From positions 1,427,164 through 1,491,163 of the forward strand of contig NZ_NEWK01000002.1 of assembly GCF_002217655.1 (NCBI RefSeq): a DNA stretch of 64,000 bases, given 5' to 3'. The notes beneath the pieces were generated by a model, which ran no database searches, was not told the DNA's origin, and was given only the letters and a program-made list of their open reading frames with translations. The position numbers and the translations under genes are program-made. Source of the DNA: Geobacillus thermocatenulatus. GTDB taxonomy: Bacteria > Bacillota > Bacilli > Bacillales > Anoxybacillaceae. Shown one piece after another: positions 53,370 through 62,035 of this stretch (position 1 is the stretch's first letter; each line of letters opens with the position of its first letter).

Positions 53370-53699
53370 CTATTCCTCTGAAATCCCCAGCCGCTTCAGC
53401 TCCCGCCCAAGCCGCCCCGTAAGCATGAGCCTGTACATGCGAAAATCGGCTCGAAGCGACCAAAGCGGACGGCCGAAGGTGGCGGGCTTGTTTCCTTCGA
53501 TGAAAAAGTGGCTGAACCAGGCGAGCGCATAGGCGGCGATTGGCGCGCCAAGCAGCCACCATGCGTTTCTCGTGACAATCACAATGATCACAAACAAAAA
53601 CACGAAGCTCGTTCCGACAAAATGCCAGCGTCTTGTCGCTCGTTTCCGGTGTTGAGTCAAGTAAAACGGCCAAAATTCTTCATAATCGCGAAACTCCAT
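53370..53699 (-). CDS. Mpo1-like (DUF962) membrane protein
   Basis: 109 residues. YLTQHRKRATRRWHFVGTSF, two hydrophobic segments, then SHFFIEGNKPATFGRPLWSL. The His residues in HR...HF and HFF..NKPA are the conserved iron ligands of the Mpo1 family, whose yeast member is an iron-dependent dioxygenase acting on 2-hydroxy fatty acids. Overlaps the 3' end of the upstream gene by 20 bases, so the two are cotranscribed. Confidence 0.8.
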   Translation of the reverse strand: MEFRDYEEFWPFYLTQHRKRATRRWHFVGTSFVFLFVIIVIVTRNAWWLLGAPIAAYALAWFSHFFIEGNKPATFGRPLWSLRADFRMYRLMLTGRLGRELKRLGISEE

Positions 53700-54012
53700 C
53701 TCCCTTTCCCCCTTCAGCGGATGCGGCGCGCCGCTCGCGAATGCCGCGAACGAGCAGCACCCAGTACCCGATCATGTACAGAAACAGCACAAGCGACAGC
53801 CATGCCCACCATTGCCCTTCGATGAGGGATTGCTGCCAGTAGGCGAACTCATCAACGCCGACCCTGGCGATCGTGTGGAAATTGTTGAGAAAAAAGAGCG
53901 GCACGGCAAGCACGGCCGCTAACGAATACGGGCGGCGAATCGTTCCCGCCATGAGCGCCGCCGCACCGGCGATGAACGTGGCGATGCCGACAGCCCAGTA
54001 TACGGCCGACAT
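53680..54012 (-). CDS. Three-helix membrane protein, paralogue of the next gene's N-terminus
   Basis: 110 residues with three hydrophobic segments and the string VPLFFLNNFHTIARVGVDEF, AYWQQSLIEGQWWAWLSLVL, which recurs almost unchanged in the N-terminal part of the protein at 54050-55438. The DNA of the two segments is also very similar, so one arose from the other by duplication or is kept alike by gene conversion. No known family recognised; overlaps the DUF962 gene. Confidence 0.75.
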   Translation of the reverse strand: MSAVYWAVGIATFIAGAAALMAGTIRRPYSLAAVLAVPLFFLNNFHTIARVGVDEFAYWQQSLIEGQWWAWLSLVLFLYMIGYWVLLVRGIRERRAASAEGGKGDGVSRL

Positions 54013-54049
54013 TCATAACGTCATGCTCGGTCCCATCATCCCCCTACTC

Positions 54050-55438
54050 CTATTGTATTTCCTCCATCACCTGAAATGTCTGCAAGTTGTGCTTTTGCTT
54101 CGGCACGGTAAACTCAGCAGCGAGTTGGCCTGTACGAAGATGGAAAATGTTCATTTCTCCAGCATGGTCCTCCTTGTTCCCTTCCTTCGGCTCAAACAAT
54201 GCATACACATAGTCGCCGTGAAACCGCGCTTCCCAGTATACCGACGGCAGCTCATGCTTCTCCATCACCTTAAACTGATCGTTCAGCGCAAGCCATCCCG
54301 ACTGTCCTCTCTGGACATAGCTTACCCACAGCGTGTCTCCCTTCACGTAAAGCTGATCGAACTGCGTCTCCTCTCGCCCCATGTCCCAATAGGCCACTTG
54401 CCATGAATGCGGATCCACGATGGTGAGGCGAGGTTTCGTGGCAATGACAAGGCGGCCGTGAAAAACCGCCATGGAGCGCGCGAAGGACGTAGGCAATGGA
54501 ATTTCCTTCACTACGGAACCGCGCTGATCCAGCACATACAATACACCGTGCTCCTTTTCCATCACATCAGCAAACACATAGAAATGCGGCTCTACGCGCA
54601 AAACTTGAAGAATGTAAGGAGGGAGCCGCTTCGAAAACAGCAATTTTCCCCCTTTCCGGACTTCTAGTTTATGGGTGTTGACATCTTGATTCAGTGATCG
54701 AATCTCCCACTCACCCTCCAGCGAGGCAAACGAAAGAGGGATGGAGACCGCTTCTTGATCGACCAATGTCCATGTGTCGCGATTCAGCCGATAGATATGC
54801 CGTCCCGTATAATCTGACCACAACAACAGTTCCTTCGTTGATGAACCACGCGAAAGTTGGGACACCCCAACAGCTTCTAGCGTCACCACGTTGCGCACGT
54901 GCGGTCCATCCGCCTCCACGATATACGAATCTCGCGCAAACGGGTGAGAATACAAAAAGAAGATGCGCCCGGGCGGTTCGTTCGCCGAGCGACCCTGAGA
55001 CGGCTCATACGTCCTCACTGAGGAGACGACGGACTCATCCAAACTCTGCACCCCATACACAATGACAGGCGCGGCAGCCGCCAGCACCACCCATATCCAT
55101 CGTTGCCGCTTCCACCAAGCCTGCCCTTCCTTTTGGCCTCCTATGCGTTGGACAAGCCATCCCCAATACCAGACGATGTAAAGAAACAACGCAAGAGACA
55201 GCCACGCCCACCATTGCCCCTCGATGAGGGATTGCTGCCAGTAGGCGAACGGATCGACGCCGACCCTGGCGATCGTGTGGAAGTTGTTGAGAAAAAAGAG
55301 CGGCACTGCGATCACCGCAACGAGCGAATACAAGCGGCGAACCGTTCCTTTCACCAGCATCGCCACACCGACAATCAAGGTGGCCATGCACATAATGTCG
55401 TACAACACGGACATCCATAGCGGCGCACTCGGACCCAT
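54050..55438 (-). CDS. Membrane protein with extracytoplasmic beta-propeller-like domain
   Basis: 462 residues from ATG 55438, which follows AAAGGGG and lines up with the start of the shorter paralogue. The first 110 residues are the same three-helix module (VPLFFLNNFHTIARVGVDPF); a fourth helix near 125 (WIWVVLAAAAPVIVYGVQSL) leads to about 320 residues of repeated beta strands with WxxD/DxxGxxV patterns (LYVLDQRGSVVKEIPLPTSF, LTIVDPHSWQVAYWDMGREE), resembling a propeller outside the membrane. Function unknown. Confidence 0.75.
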   Translation of the reverse strand: MGPSAPLWMSVLYDIMCMATLIVGVAMLVKGTVRRLYSLVAVIAVPLFFLNNFHTIARVGVDPFAYWQQSLIEGQWWAWLSLALFLYIVWYWGWLVQRIGGQKEGQAWWKRQRWIWVVLAAAAPVIVYGVQSLDESVVSSVRTYEPSQGRSANEPPGRIFFLYSHPFARDSYIVEADGPHVRNVVTLEAVGVSQLSRGSSTKELLLWSDYTGRHIYRLNRDTWTLVDQEAVSIPLSFASLEGEWEIRSLNQDVNTHKLEVRKGGKLLFSKRLPPYILQVLRVEPHFYVFADVMEKEHGVLYVLDQRGSVVKEIPLPTSFARSMAVFHGRLVIATKPRLTIVDPHSWQVAYWDMGREETQFDQLYVKGDTLWVSYVQRGQSGWLALNDQFKVMEKHELPSVYWEARFHGDYVYALFEPKEGNKEDHAGEMNIFHLRTGQLAAEFTVPKQKHNLQTFQVMEEIQ

Positions 55439-55689
55439 TTCAAATCCCCTTTCATCCGTCATGATGACCATATTCGATGAGAACCAAAAGAGTTCCTTCC
55501 TGTGAGAACGATGTTCCCTTCCTCCGTGAGGGAGCGGCTGCTCAAGTTCAACACACATTTGGCCTGCACCCACAAAGCATCCCTTCATAATGAATAGTGC
55601 TTTCAAATTGCGGGATAAGGGGGATAGAAGGGCATAACTCTTAGGACGGATCTCCCTCTATTTTTCGGATCGTGCCCGCTCAGCTGCGG

Positions 55690-56736
55690 TCAGTTCGCTT
55701 TTGTTATGTTTAGCACTTGAGAATCAATGCCTAATTCTAGTTCATTGATTTTTTGAAACTCTGTATTATATATCAAGATTTTTTTGGATTGATCAATCAC
55801 GACTAAATGTTGATTCCAAGTTGTGATATTGGTGGGGTTATCCGCTAATTTGACTTTTTCCGCTTCTTGACTTCCTTCGATTTTTAAAACTTCGATAAAG
55901 GATTTCCGATCATAAGGCTCATACAAGATAATGATTTTATCATCCAAAATAGCCATTTCTTTCGTTCCTTGTTTTAATTTCAACTCTTTCGAAATGACAC
56001 CATTCTTTATATAATAGAGTTTATTTTTATTAGACGAAGCTCCAGCTGCCTCTTCATTTGCCAATCCAATCATCATATCTTTGTAAAATAGTATTTGATT
56101 TGGCACATGAGCTTGATCCATTTTTAAAACTTTATCCAGCTTCCAAGTATCGAAATCAAAACGATAAATATTTGACTGACTGTTCTCACAAACTGAAGGA
56201 AAATACACTTTATTTCCAACCTTCATCATGGATTGCACGATTCCGTTGACTGTAAATTCTTTGACGAACTTATTTTTCCTTAAATCATACAATCCTAGCT
56301 TCGTAACAGGGATTCCTTCTGAGTTGATCAATGAAAGGGATGAATCCATCAATAAATATCCATTGTATGAAACAACATTCATAGGGCCAAAATCTTTTAC
56401 CTTTTGATATTTTGCTTGGCCGTTAGAAAATTCGGTTATCCCTGCAAAATGATATTCCGGCGAATAAGTAGGAGCTATCAATTTTTTCGTACGTTTATCG
56501 TAAACAGAAGTGTGCATAAACCTTTCATTGTAAATGGCACGCTTAGTCAAAATCCCATTATTCTCGTCAATTAAAATGATGGTATTGGGGGTATTGATTA
56601 ATAGATCTGGATGATCAGAATCAAAAGAAACCTTAACACTCGAGCTCTCTTTTAATTTGAGCCACACATATCCTCCTGCCAAAATCGCGATCAACAAAAA
56701 AACAAAAAATAGTAATGATATGTAAGTTCTTCTCAT
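55690..56736 (-). CDS. Membrane-anchored beta-propeller-like protein
   Basis: 348 residues. One N-terminal anchor (YISLLFFVFLLIAILAGGYV), then beta-rich repeats (LYDLRKNKFVKEFTVNGIVQ, YRFDFDTWKLDKVLKMDQAH, LVVIDQSKKILIYNTEFQKI). Clearly more AT-rich than the genes around it and with many Asn/Lys/Ile codons, which points to recent transfer. TTAGGGAGG precedes the ATG. Its general plan resembles the C-terminal domain of the neighbouring gene, but the sequences are not close. Confidence 0.7.
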   Translation of the reverse strand: MRRTYISLLFFVFLLIAILAGGYVWLKLKESSSVKVSFDSDHPDLLINTPNTIILIDENNGILTKRAIYNERFMHTSVYDKRTKKLIAPTYSPEYHFAGITEFSNGQAKYQKVKDFGPMNVVSYNGYLLMDSSLSLINSEGIPVTKLGLYDLRKNKFVKEFTVNGIVQSMMKVGNKVYFPSVCENSQSNIYRFDFDTWKLDKVLKMDQAHVPNQILFYKDMMIGLANEEAAGASSNKNKLYYIKNGVISKELKLKQGTKEMAILDDKIIILYEPYDRKSFIEVLKIEGSQEAEKVKLADNPTNITTWNQHLVVIDQSKKILIYNTEFQKINELELGIDSQVLNITKAN

Positions 56737-56800
56737 AAAAAATACCTCCCTAATGACATTTTAGGACACAGCCACCAGCTGTGTCCTATTTGCCTTTATT

Positions 56801-57253
56801 TTACCCTTCGCTCCTCATAAATAAATGTGTCTGTTCATCGTCGGCTATATTATCCGGCGTGACCCAGTAACCACCATTACTATCAATATCAATACTCGCC
56901 TTCACTTTATAACCAACATAAGGAAGTTTCGTACAATACCACTCATCATAATTTGTTTTAGAACTGCTCCAGTCATATGGTTCACCCATTTGTTGACGTA
57001 AATAAGATACGACCTTCTCTCTTTGGTCTGAAGATGCATCAGGGACCCAATAACCCACCACTTCTTTATAATTCGTTTCCCAAAATCGTTTAGATTCTCT
57101 GGTACCGTCAAGAATTTTGTGTAATGCAAGATGGATAGGGTATCTCTGAAATGGATTTGGAATGGATAGTGAACCGATTTCCTCCCCACAGGAGACTGAA
57201 TATTCAGTCTCCTGTGGGGAAAGGGAGAATCCCCTTATTTTGTTTATTTTCAT
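56801..57253 (-). CDS. YiiX-like permuted NlpC/P60 protein, N-terminus doubtful
   Basis: 150 residues. The C-terminal half VVSYLRQQMGEPYDWSSSKT, DEWYCTKLPYVGYKV, then a YWVTPDNIADD motif, fits the papain-like YiiX/YebB (DUF830) fold with Cys in WYCTKL. The first 30 residues are translated through a perfect 38-bp palindrome, and no ribosome site is seen at ATG 57253, so the gene is probably missing its true 5' end (signal peptide and the conserved His). AT-rich like its neighbour. Confidence 0.5.
   Translation of the reverse strand: MKINKIRGFSLSPQETEYSVSCGEEIGSLSIPNPFQRYPIHLALHKILDGTRESKRFWETNYKEVVGYWVPDASSDQREKVVSYLRQQMGEPYDWSSSKTNYDEWYCTKLPYVGYKVKASIDIDSNGGYWVTPDNIADDEQTHLFMRSEG
57183..57220. 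repeat. Perfect 38-bp palindrome
   Basis: TCCCCACAGGAGACTGAAT followed directly by its complement, no loop. In either strand it could act as a hairpin; it lies inside the apparent coding start of the YiiX-like gene. Confidence 0.85.
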
Positions 57254-57269
57254 TTACAATATATGGTTA

Positions 57270-57459
57270 ATTGTAACGTTCCTGAATCCGTGACAAAACA
57301 TCTTTACAATAGTCGCAAACCATGGATACGATAAGGGAAAACGACGTTAACGACTTTTCATCAAGTAGGTGAATGTCATGAAAGATTTCCCGATTCGGTT
57401 TGTGTTGACAGATGAAGCGATTACTCCAAGTGCTGGGCTTGCTCTCGTGGGCTACTAAT
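57270..57459 (+). mobile_element. 5' fragment of an IS1380-type element
   Basis: ATG 57380 opens MKDFPIRFVLTDEAITPSAG then LALVGY before a stop made at the junction with the IS701-like element. ITPSAGLALVG is the N-terminal signature of IS1380-family transposases. The upstream 110 bases would be the IS left end. Confidence 0.6.
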
Positions 57460-58551
57460 GAACTCGACGACGCTGTGGCCTTTCCGCGATCGAAGAAGCT
57501 CCAGTCCAGCGGAAAGGGTTTGTCGGGATTCGGCGATGCTGTACACGCAGGAGAGCAGCACCACCGCCCAATACCGTTTCACCGCCCGAATGTGGCGAAC
57601 GCGGTATCCATCCAGCTTCAGTTGATCTTTCGCCTGCCGGAAAAAGCATTCGATTGTCCAACGCTGGGCATAGTAACGCAAGATGTCTTCGTCCCCGAGC
57701 TCCCGGTCGGTGCTCAAGACGCAATGGAGATGTTCCGGTGTCATCGGCTGATCCGCCTTCCAAGCCAGCAGCACCACCGCGTCATCAAGGCCATGGATCG
57801 CCCCCTCATAGCGATACACGCGGTAACGCTCCTGACCCACCGTGACGAGGTGGGTGTCTTTGGGCTCGATATAGCGGGCAAACTGCTTTGCTTGGACCGC
57901 GATGCCTTTCGGGTAGAGAATCCGGTTCGTCTTGAGCATCGCGATGACATGGAATCCCTTTTTCAGACAGGCTTCGATGAGCGTTTTGGACGGATACCAA
58001 GAGTCCATCAGCACATACACCGGCTGATTCAGCTTCACCTTGAGCGAGGAAAGCATCTCGATCGCCAGGTCGATTTTGCTTCTTCTCGCCTTCTTGTCAT
58101 ACAAGCGGAACGCGAACGGAAACGCTTGCGTGAAGGTGTGCACCATCAGCCAAACGAGCGAATGCCCCCAGACCGATTGATGATCCTTGTGCGAGTAGTG
58201 CCAGTCGCACCCTTGCATGGCGTGCGTTGCCCGTGACGAAGGCTTCGTTTTTTGGCAAATCGTATCATCGATCGAAATGAAAAGGGGCTGATTCTTCCGT
58301 TTGGTTAGGCGTTCGACCCGGCAAAGGATCCACTCTTGAAGCTTCTCAAGCAGCCTTTCCTCGTTCCAAGGGCTTTTCGTGAAAAAGTGGCTCAACGTGG
58401 TTCGATGATTCGGATGAAAACTCCAGTGATGGACATCGGTCAACGTTCCCGAAAATCCCTTGGTGGTCAAGGCATCGACAATGTGAACGAGATGCTTCAA
58501 GACCGGTTTGGAAAGTTGCAGCGTCAACCCCAAAGTGAAGAAAAACTTGTC
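57421..58551 (-). pseudogene. IS701-like DDE transposase, both ends replaced
   Basis: About 370 codons. Catalytic parts are present: FISIDDTICQKTK (first Asp), YVLMDSWYPSKTLIEACLKK (second Asp) and YYAQRWTIECFFRQAKDQLK (Glu). The first 11 or so codons, visible in the second fragment at 63519-63676 (MNRLAHHQGIDKFFF), are cut off by the element end at 58552. The last residues (SSPREQAQHLE) are read from the antisense of the IS1380 fragment, so the C-terminus is chimeric too. IS701 assignment is from overall pattern. Confidence 0.75.
58424..58551 (+). repeat. 128-bp direct repeat, left copy
   Basis: Identical base for base to 63519-63646. It is the 5' coding part of the IS701-like transposase (from codon 12 to about 53). 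Confidence 0.9.
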
Positions 58552-58690
58552 TGTAAATTAGCACATTATTTCAGAATCACTTTTTCAAATTATTTCAGAT
58601 GGATTCTGAAATAATGTGCAAAATTTTTGCGGATTGTTCCGGATTTTGCACATTCTTTCGGAATGTTTGCACGCTCTTTCAGATGAAGAT
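58552..58690 (+). other. Terminal repeat array of a Tn7/Tn5053-like element
   Basis: Begins TGTAAATTAGCACATTATTT. Five related 20-base units, consensus TTTGCACATTATTTCAGAAT, lie at about 58558, 58583, 58603 (inverted), 58644 and 58666. Arrays of such sites at an end starting with TG are bound by Mu/Tn7/TniA-type transposases. Confidence 0.6.
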
Positions 58691-58758
58691 TTCCAGCGCG
58701 CCTGATGGACCGATGAAAAAGAGAAGGCACAAAAGAGGCCGATTCGGCCCCTTTCGTG

Positions 58759-59559
58759 CTAATACCCCATTTCCTCTGCAGCCATGCGCACCACTTCTTC
58801 GTCAATGACGTCCTTTTTCAGCTGATGCCCGTACAGCAGGCACGTCGTGGCCAACGTGTTGATGACACGGGGCCAACCACGTGATTGCAGGGCAATCGCC
58901 TCTAACGCCGATGGAGTGAAGATCGGATGCTTCGCCCCAGCCTGTTTCATCCGATGCTCGATGTAGCCCGCCACCTCTTCCTTCTCCAGCGGCCCCATCC
59001 GGTATCGCATGATGATCCGCTGATCGAGAGGACGGTGCTGATGGAGCCGCAGCTTCCCCTGTAAATGGGGCAGCCCGGCCAACATCAAGACAAATGGGTT
59101 GGTCGAATCCATCTCAAAGTTGAACAAGATGGCGATGTCCTGTAAAAAGGCATCCTTTGCTAAATGCATCTCGTCCAACATGAACACCGGCGTGATTCGT
59201 CGTTCATGATACAAACGCTCGATCGCCTGCTGGATTTGGCGGAAGAGGTCTACCTTGCGGTACTTCGGTTCCTCTCCTAATCCCAAGGCCAGTCCACGGT
59301 AAACATCCATCACGCCTCCGGTGGATAACGGAAAGTAGACGACATGATACAATGATGGATTCAATGACTCTTTCAGCGCCCGAAGGGCGAACGTCTTGCC
59401 CGCCCCCGGCTCTCCGATCAACAGCCCGATCCCCCGGGTTCGCTTCACGTACTCCAGCGCCCGCAACGCTTCTTGAAACGCCGCCCCTTGATACGCCTCG
59501 GACGGGTCGGTTTCTTTCGCAAACGGCTCCCGCGAGAGGGAATAAAACGTTTTATACAT
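58759..59559 (-). CDS. ExeA/TniB-like AAA+ transposition ATPase
   Basis: 266 residues. MYKTFYSLSREPFAKETDPS at the start, Walker A GLLIGEPGAGKTFALRAL near 50, Walker B PVFMLDEMHLAKDAF near 130, sensor LMLAGLPHLQGKLRL near 165 and RSRGWPRVINTLATTCLLYG-type arginine region near 235. The ATG at 59559 overlaps the transposase stop by eight bases after GGAGGGCGAACAGG. Works as target selector and activator of the Mu-type transposase encoded upstream. Appears intact. Confidence 0.85.
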   Translation of the reverse strand: MYKTFYSLSREPFAKETDPSEAYQGAAFQEALRALEYVKRTRGIGLLIGEPGAGKTFALRALKESLNPSLYHVVYFPLSTGGVMDVYRGLALGLGEEPKYRKVDLFRQIQQAIERLYHERRITPVFMLDEMHLAKDAFLQDIAILFNFEMDSTNPFVLMLAGLPHLQGKLRLHQHRPLDQRIIMRYRMGPLEKEEVAGYIEHRMKQAGAKHPIFTPSALEAIALQSRGWPRVINTLATTCLLYGHQLKKDVIDEEVVRMAAEEMGY

Positions 59560-60590
59560 CCTGTTCGCCCTCCTTCGCCGAAACCGCCGCAAACGGCGAC
59601 CGGTGGCGCTTCACATAGGCATTGTCCTCCAAACGCACCCGAATGGCTTCCGCCACCCGTTTGCCATCTTCGTACACATAGACGCCTCGTTCGTCATAGC
59701 GGAGCTCAATCGATTGCCCAATGAACCGAGGCGGCACTTCGTATAGCTGTTTATTCAGGGTGATCGTGCCATCGGCTTTCACCTTGCGGTGCTCCCGTTT
59801 CAGAAAAATCGCATCCAGCCAATCGCCATCTTCGATGAACGACACGAGATGCACTTGCGATTGAAACACCTCATGCGGCGTTTTTCCGTCCAGTGAGGCG
59901 TGCGGTTTTCGATGATACTCTTCTTCAAGCCACTTCCAAAAACGCTCGTTCAACTCGTCAAGCGATTTCGGCGGATTCCGCTCCAACAGTGGATAAAACC
60001 GTGTCTGTACGGTGCGGAAGAACCGTTCGATTTTTCCCTTGCTTTGCGGGTCATACGGCTGGGTGTGGATGAGTGTAATCCCCATCTCGGCACACGCATA
60101 CTGCAGCACCTCGGACCGATAAATTTTCCCGTTGTCCGAGTAAATGCGTTTCGGCTTCCCGCAACGAAGCACCGCTTCCTTCGTGACGATCCGCAGCCCG
60201 TCAAACTTCTCCGAAGGGAAAAATTGGGCATATGGCACCAACCGCGAGCAGTCATCGATATACGCGATCAAAAACGTTTTCTGGGCTTTCCCATGGACGC
60301 GAATCGTGGGTCCATGGGATAAGTCCCCTTGCCATAGCTCATTGATCTGGTCATACGCAAAACGCTTTCGCTCCGGCATCGGCAAGATTTCTTTTCCCAC
60401 CAGGTTGTGTTTTTTCAACAATCGGTATATAGTAAAGTATGAGAGGGTGGTGGGAATGTCCCCCTGCTTGGTGAGTTGTTCGTAGAATAGGGTCACGGGC
60501 ATGGTGGGATGTTCCTTCCTCAATGCTAGAATATGATCCTTCGACTGCGGAACGCTCTCTCCGCGATCCAGCCGTCCTCTTCCCCCGGTC
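59552..60590 (-). pseudogene. Mu/TniA-type DDE transposase, 5'-truncated
   Basis: Integrase core ELWQGDLSHGPTIRVHGKAQ (first Asp), KRIYSDNGKIYRSEVLQYAC (second Asp) and YDPQSKGKIERFFRTVQTRF (Glu), then a Mu-type C-terminal beta barrel (LNKQLYEVPPRFIGQSIELR). The frame is open up to about 60590 but starts only at a TTG near 60523; compared with the fragment at 63039-63420 about 90 N-terminal residues with the DNA-binding domain are missing. Confidence 0.8.
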
Positions 60591-60714
60591 TAGAACCTTA
60601 AGTCTTGAGCTGGCAAGCCTATGTATTTTTTCTTGCACTTCTCTGCATTTTTTGCTTGCAAAAAACACTTAGACAAACGGACAGAGAAAAATACGACGAA
60701 CAGATGGGTGATTA

Positions 60715-60936
60715 TTGGGGTGTTTAGGATTATTAGCAATCATTGTTGGGGGCCCAATCATTTTCCTGATAATTTACTTAATACTTACTGATATTTTGGA
60801 ACCTATTTATAACTTGACATGGAAAAAAGATGCTGAAGATGCAGAAGGTATTTTAAGCACCGTTCACATGATTTCTGCTATCGCCATTTGCATCGGAATA
60901 ATTCTGATGTTCTTTAGGAAGTTATTACGTTCTTAA
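60715..60936 (+). CDS. Small membrane protein of unknown function
   Basis: 73 residues: helix IIVGGPIIFLIIYLILTDIL, an acidic loop TWKKDAEDAEGI, helix ISAIAICIGIILMFFRKLL. Start TTG at 60715 lacks a good ribosome site and may be the relic of a longer frame cut by the neighbouring IS material. AT-rich, unlike the host average; a clear terminator follows, which supports a once-real gene. Confidence 0.45.
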   Translation: MGCLGLLAIIVGGPIIFLIIYLILTDILEPIYNLTWKKDAEDAEGILSTVHMISAIAICIGIILMFFRKLLRS

Positions 60937-60962
60937 AGATGATAATTGAATAAAGGGTAACA

Positions 60963-60990
60963 AAAGCCACCTACTATAAGGTGGTTTTTG
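60963..60990 (+). terminator. Terminator after the 73-residue membrane protein
   Basis: AAAGCCACCT/AGGTGG stem with TTTTTG. Confidence 0.8.
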
Positions 60991-61054
60991 TTTGGTTCAA
61001 AATCAGCAATAAACTAAGACCCGAGTTCGACAGTCACTAGGCAAACAAAATGCC

Positions 61055-61366
61055 TCTCGTCCCTTGATACAAAAGGGATCGGAGGCATTTGGGCACACTT
61101 CGGGCGTGTATCTAGGTGCGAGGATGGATGCTTAGGATCTTTGGAGGAGGCTCCAGCCCTAGAGCCGTAAAGAGTTGCGCTTGTTTGGCCGTCAGCTCGG
61201 TTCGTTGAAAAAGGTCGCCGTTTTTGGAAGAAAAATGTCCAAGCATAAGACGCTCACATTCGTCTCTTACGTTCGGCCACGATTCATGAGTCCGGATCTC
61301 TACGATCCGAACTAACAAGAGGGCCAGCCAACTGAGCAGCACATGCGCCCGGATGCGGTCTTCCAG
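61055..61366 (-). mobile_element. 3' remnant of an IS1634-family element
   Basis: The minus frame from 61366 to 61112 reads RIRAHVLLSWLALLLVRIVE, then LTAKQAQLFTALGLEPPPKI to a stop, the conserved C-terminus of IS1634-type transposases. Beyond the stop the hairpin ATGCCTCNCGTCCCTT with its complement (61059-61092) probably marks the IS end. The 5' part is replaced by an IS982 remnant in the opposite direction. Confidence 0.65.
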
Positions 61367-61367
61367 T

Positions 61368-61792
61368 GGTACTACGGATTTAAGCTTCATCTTCAAGTGA
61401 CCGACCAAGGACTGCCCATGGGATACGTGGTAACGGAGGCGTCCTGTCACGATCGAACTGCAGCTGAAACCGTCATGACTCAAATTCCTCATCCCTTTAA
61501 TTTGGGAGACAAGGGATTTATCAGTAGCGAATTGCAAAAAAAGTTGTATGAAGCGTACCAAATCGCCTTTTGGACTCCATCTCGCAAAAACCAGAAACAT
61601 CGCCCATCGGCATCATGGGAGAGATGGCTCAAACAAAAAGTGTTCTCTGTCCTCGTCGACCAGTATCGTATCACAGAAATTCGTGCTCATTCGATTTCAG
61701 GGTTTGAAGTGGCACTAGATGGCATATTGTTGGTGTATTCGCTTGTAACACTCGGGCTAGTTGAGCGCTAGCGCTCAACTAGCACCACGGGT
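61368..61792 (+). mobile_element. 3' remnant of an IS982 element
   Basis: Encodes GFKLHLQVTDQGLPMGYVVT to LVER and ends in the hairpin TTGAGCGCTAGCGCTCAA and GCACCACGGGT, the IS982 right end. Compared with the copy at 62139 it has lost about six residues including the catalytic Glu (IETVFSVL becomes KVFSVL) and all of the first half. Confidence 0.85.
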
Positions 61793-61951
61793 TTACACTC
61801 CTAAAATTGCAACAATGATTATTGCCAATACGACACTTAATAATAATGAAATAATCCAATGTTTCTTTTCTGTCATTTTAAAAAGAATATTTATAATAGA
61901 ACTAATTAGCAGCACAATTATAAAAACAAAAGTAATCATTATAATTTCCAT
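61793..61951 (-). CDS. Small two-helix membrane protein
   Basis: 52 residues read directly: MEIIMITFVFIIVLLISSII, a loop KMTEKKHW and helix IISLLLSVVLAIIIVAILGV. ATG at 61951 follows CCTAGGAGG at good spacing. The stop codon touches the outer base of the IS982 remnant, so the IS landed exactly behind the gene or supplied its context. Very AT-rich. No family recognised. Confidence 0.6.
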   Translation of the reverse strand: MEIIMITFVFIIVLLISSIINILFKMTEKKHWIISLLLSVVLAIIIVAILGV

Positions 61952-62035
61952 TTAAACAACCTCCTAGGTTTACACATTGAATAATGGACTTATATCCCAC
62001 TTCCTCAATATACCATATTATATATATTTTTTAAA

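Noticed and set aside
58552-58690. CRISPR array or guide RNA at the TniAB element end
   Set aside because: Units are degenerate, irregularly spaced and one is inverted, which fits transposase-binding sites and not CRISPR repeats; no Cas gene nearby.
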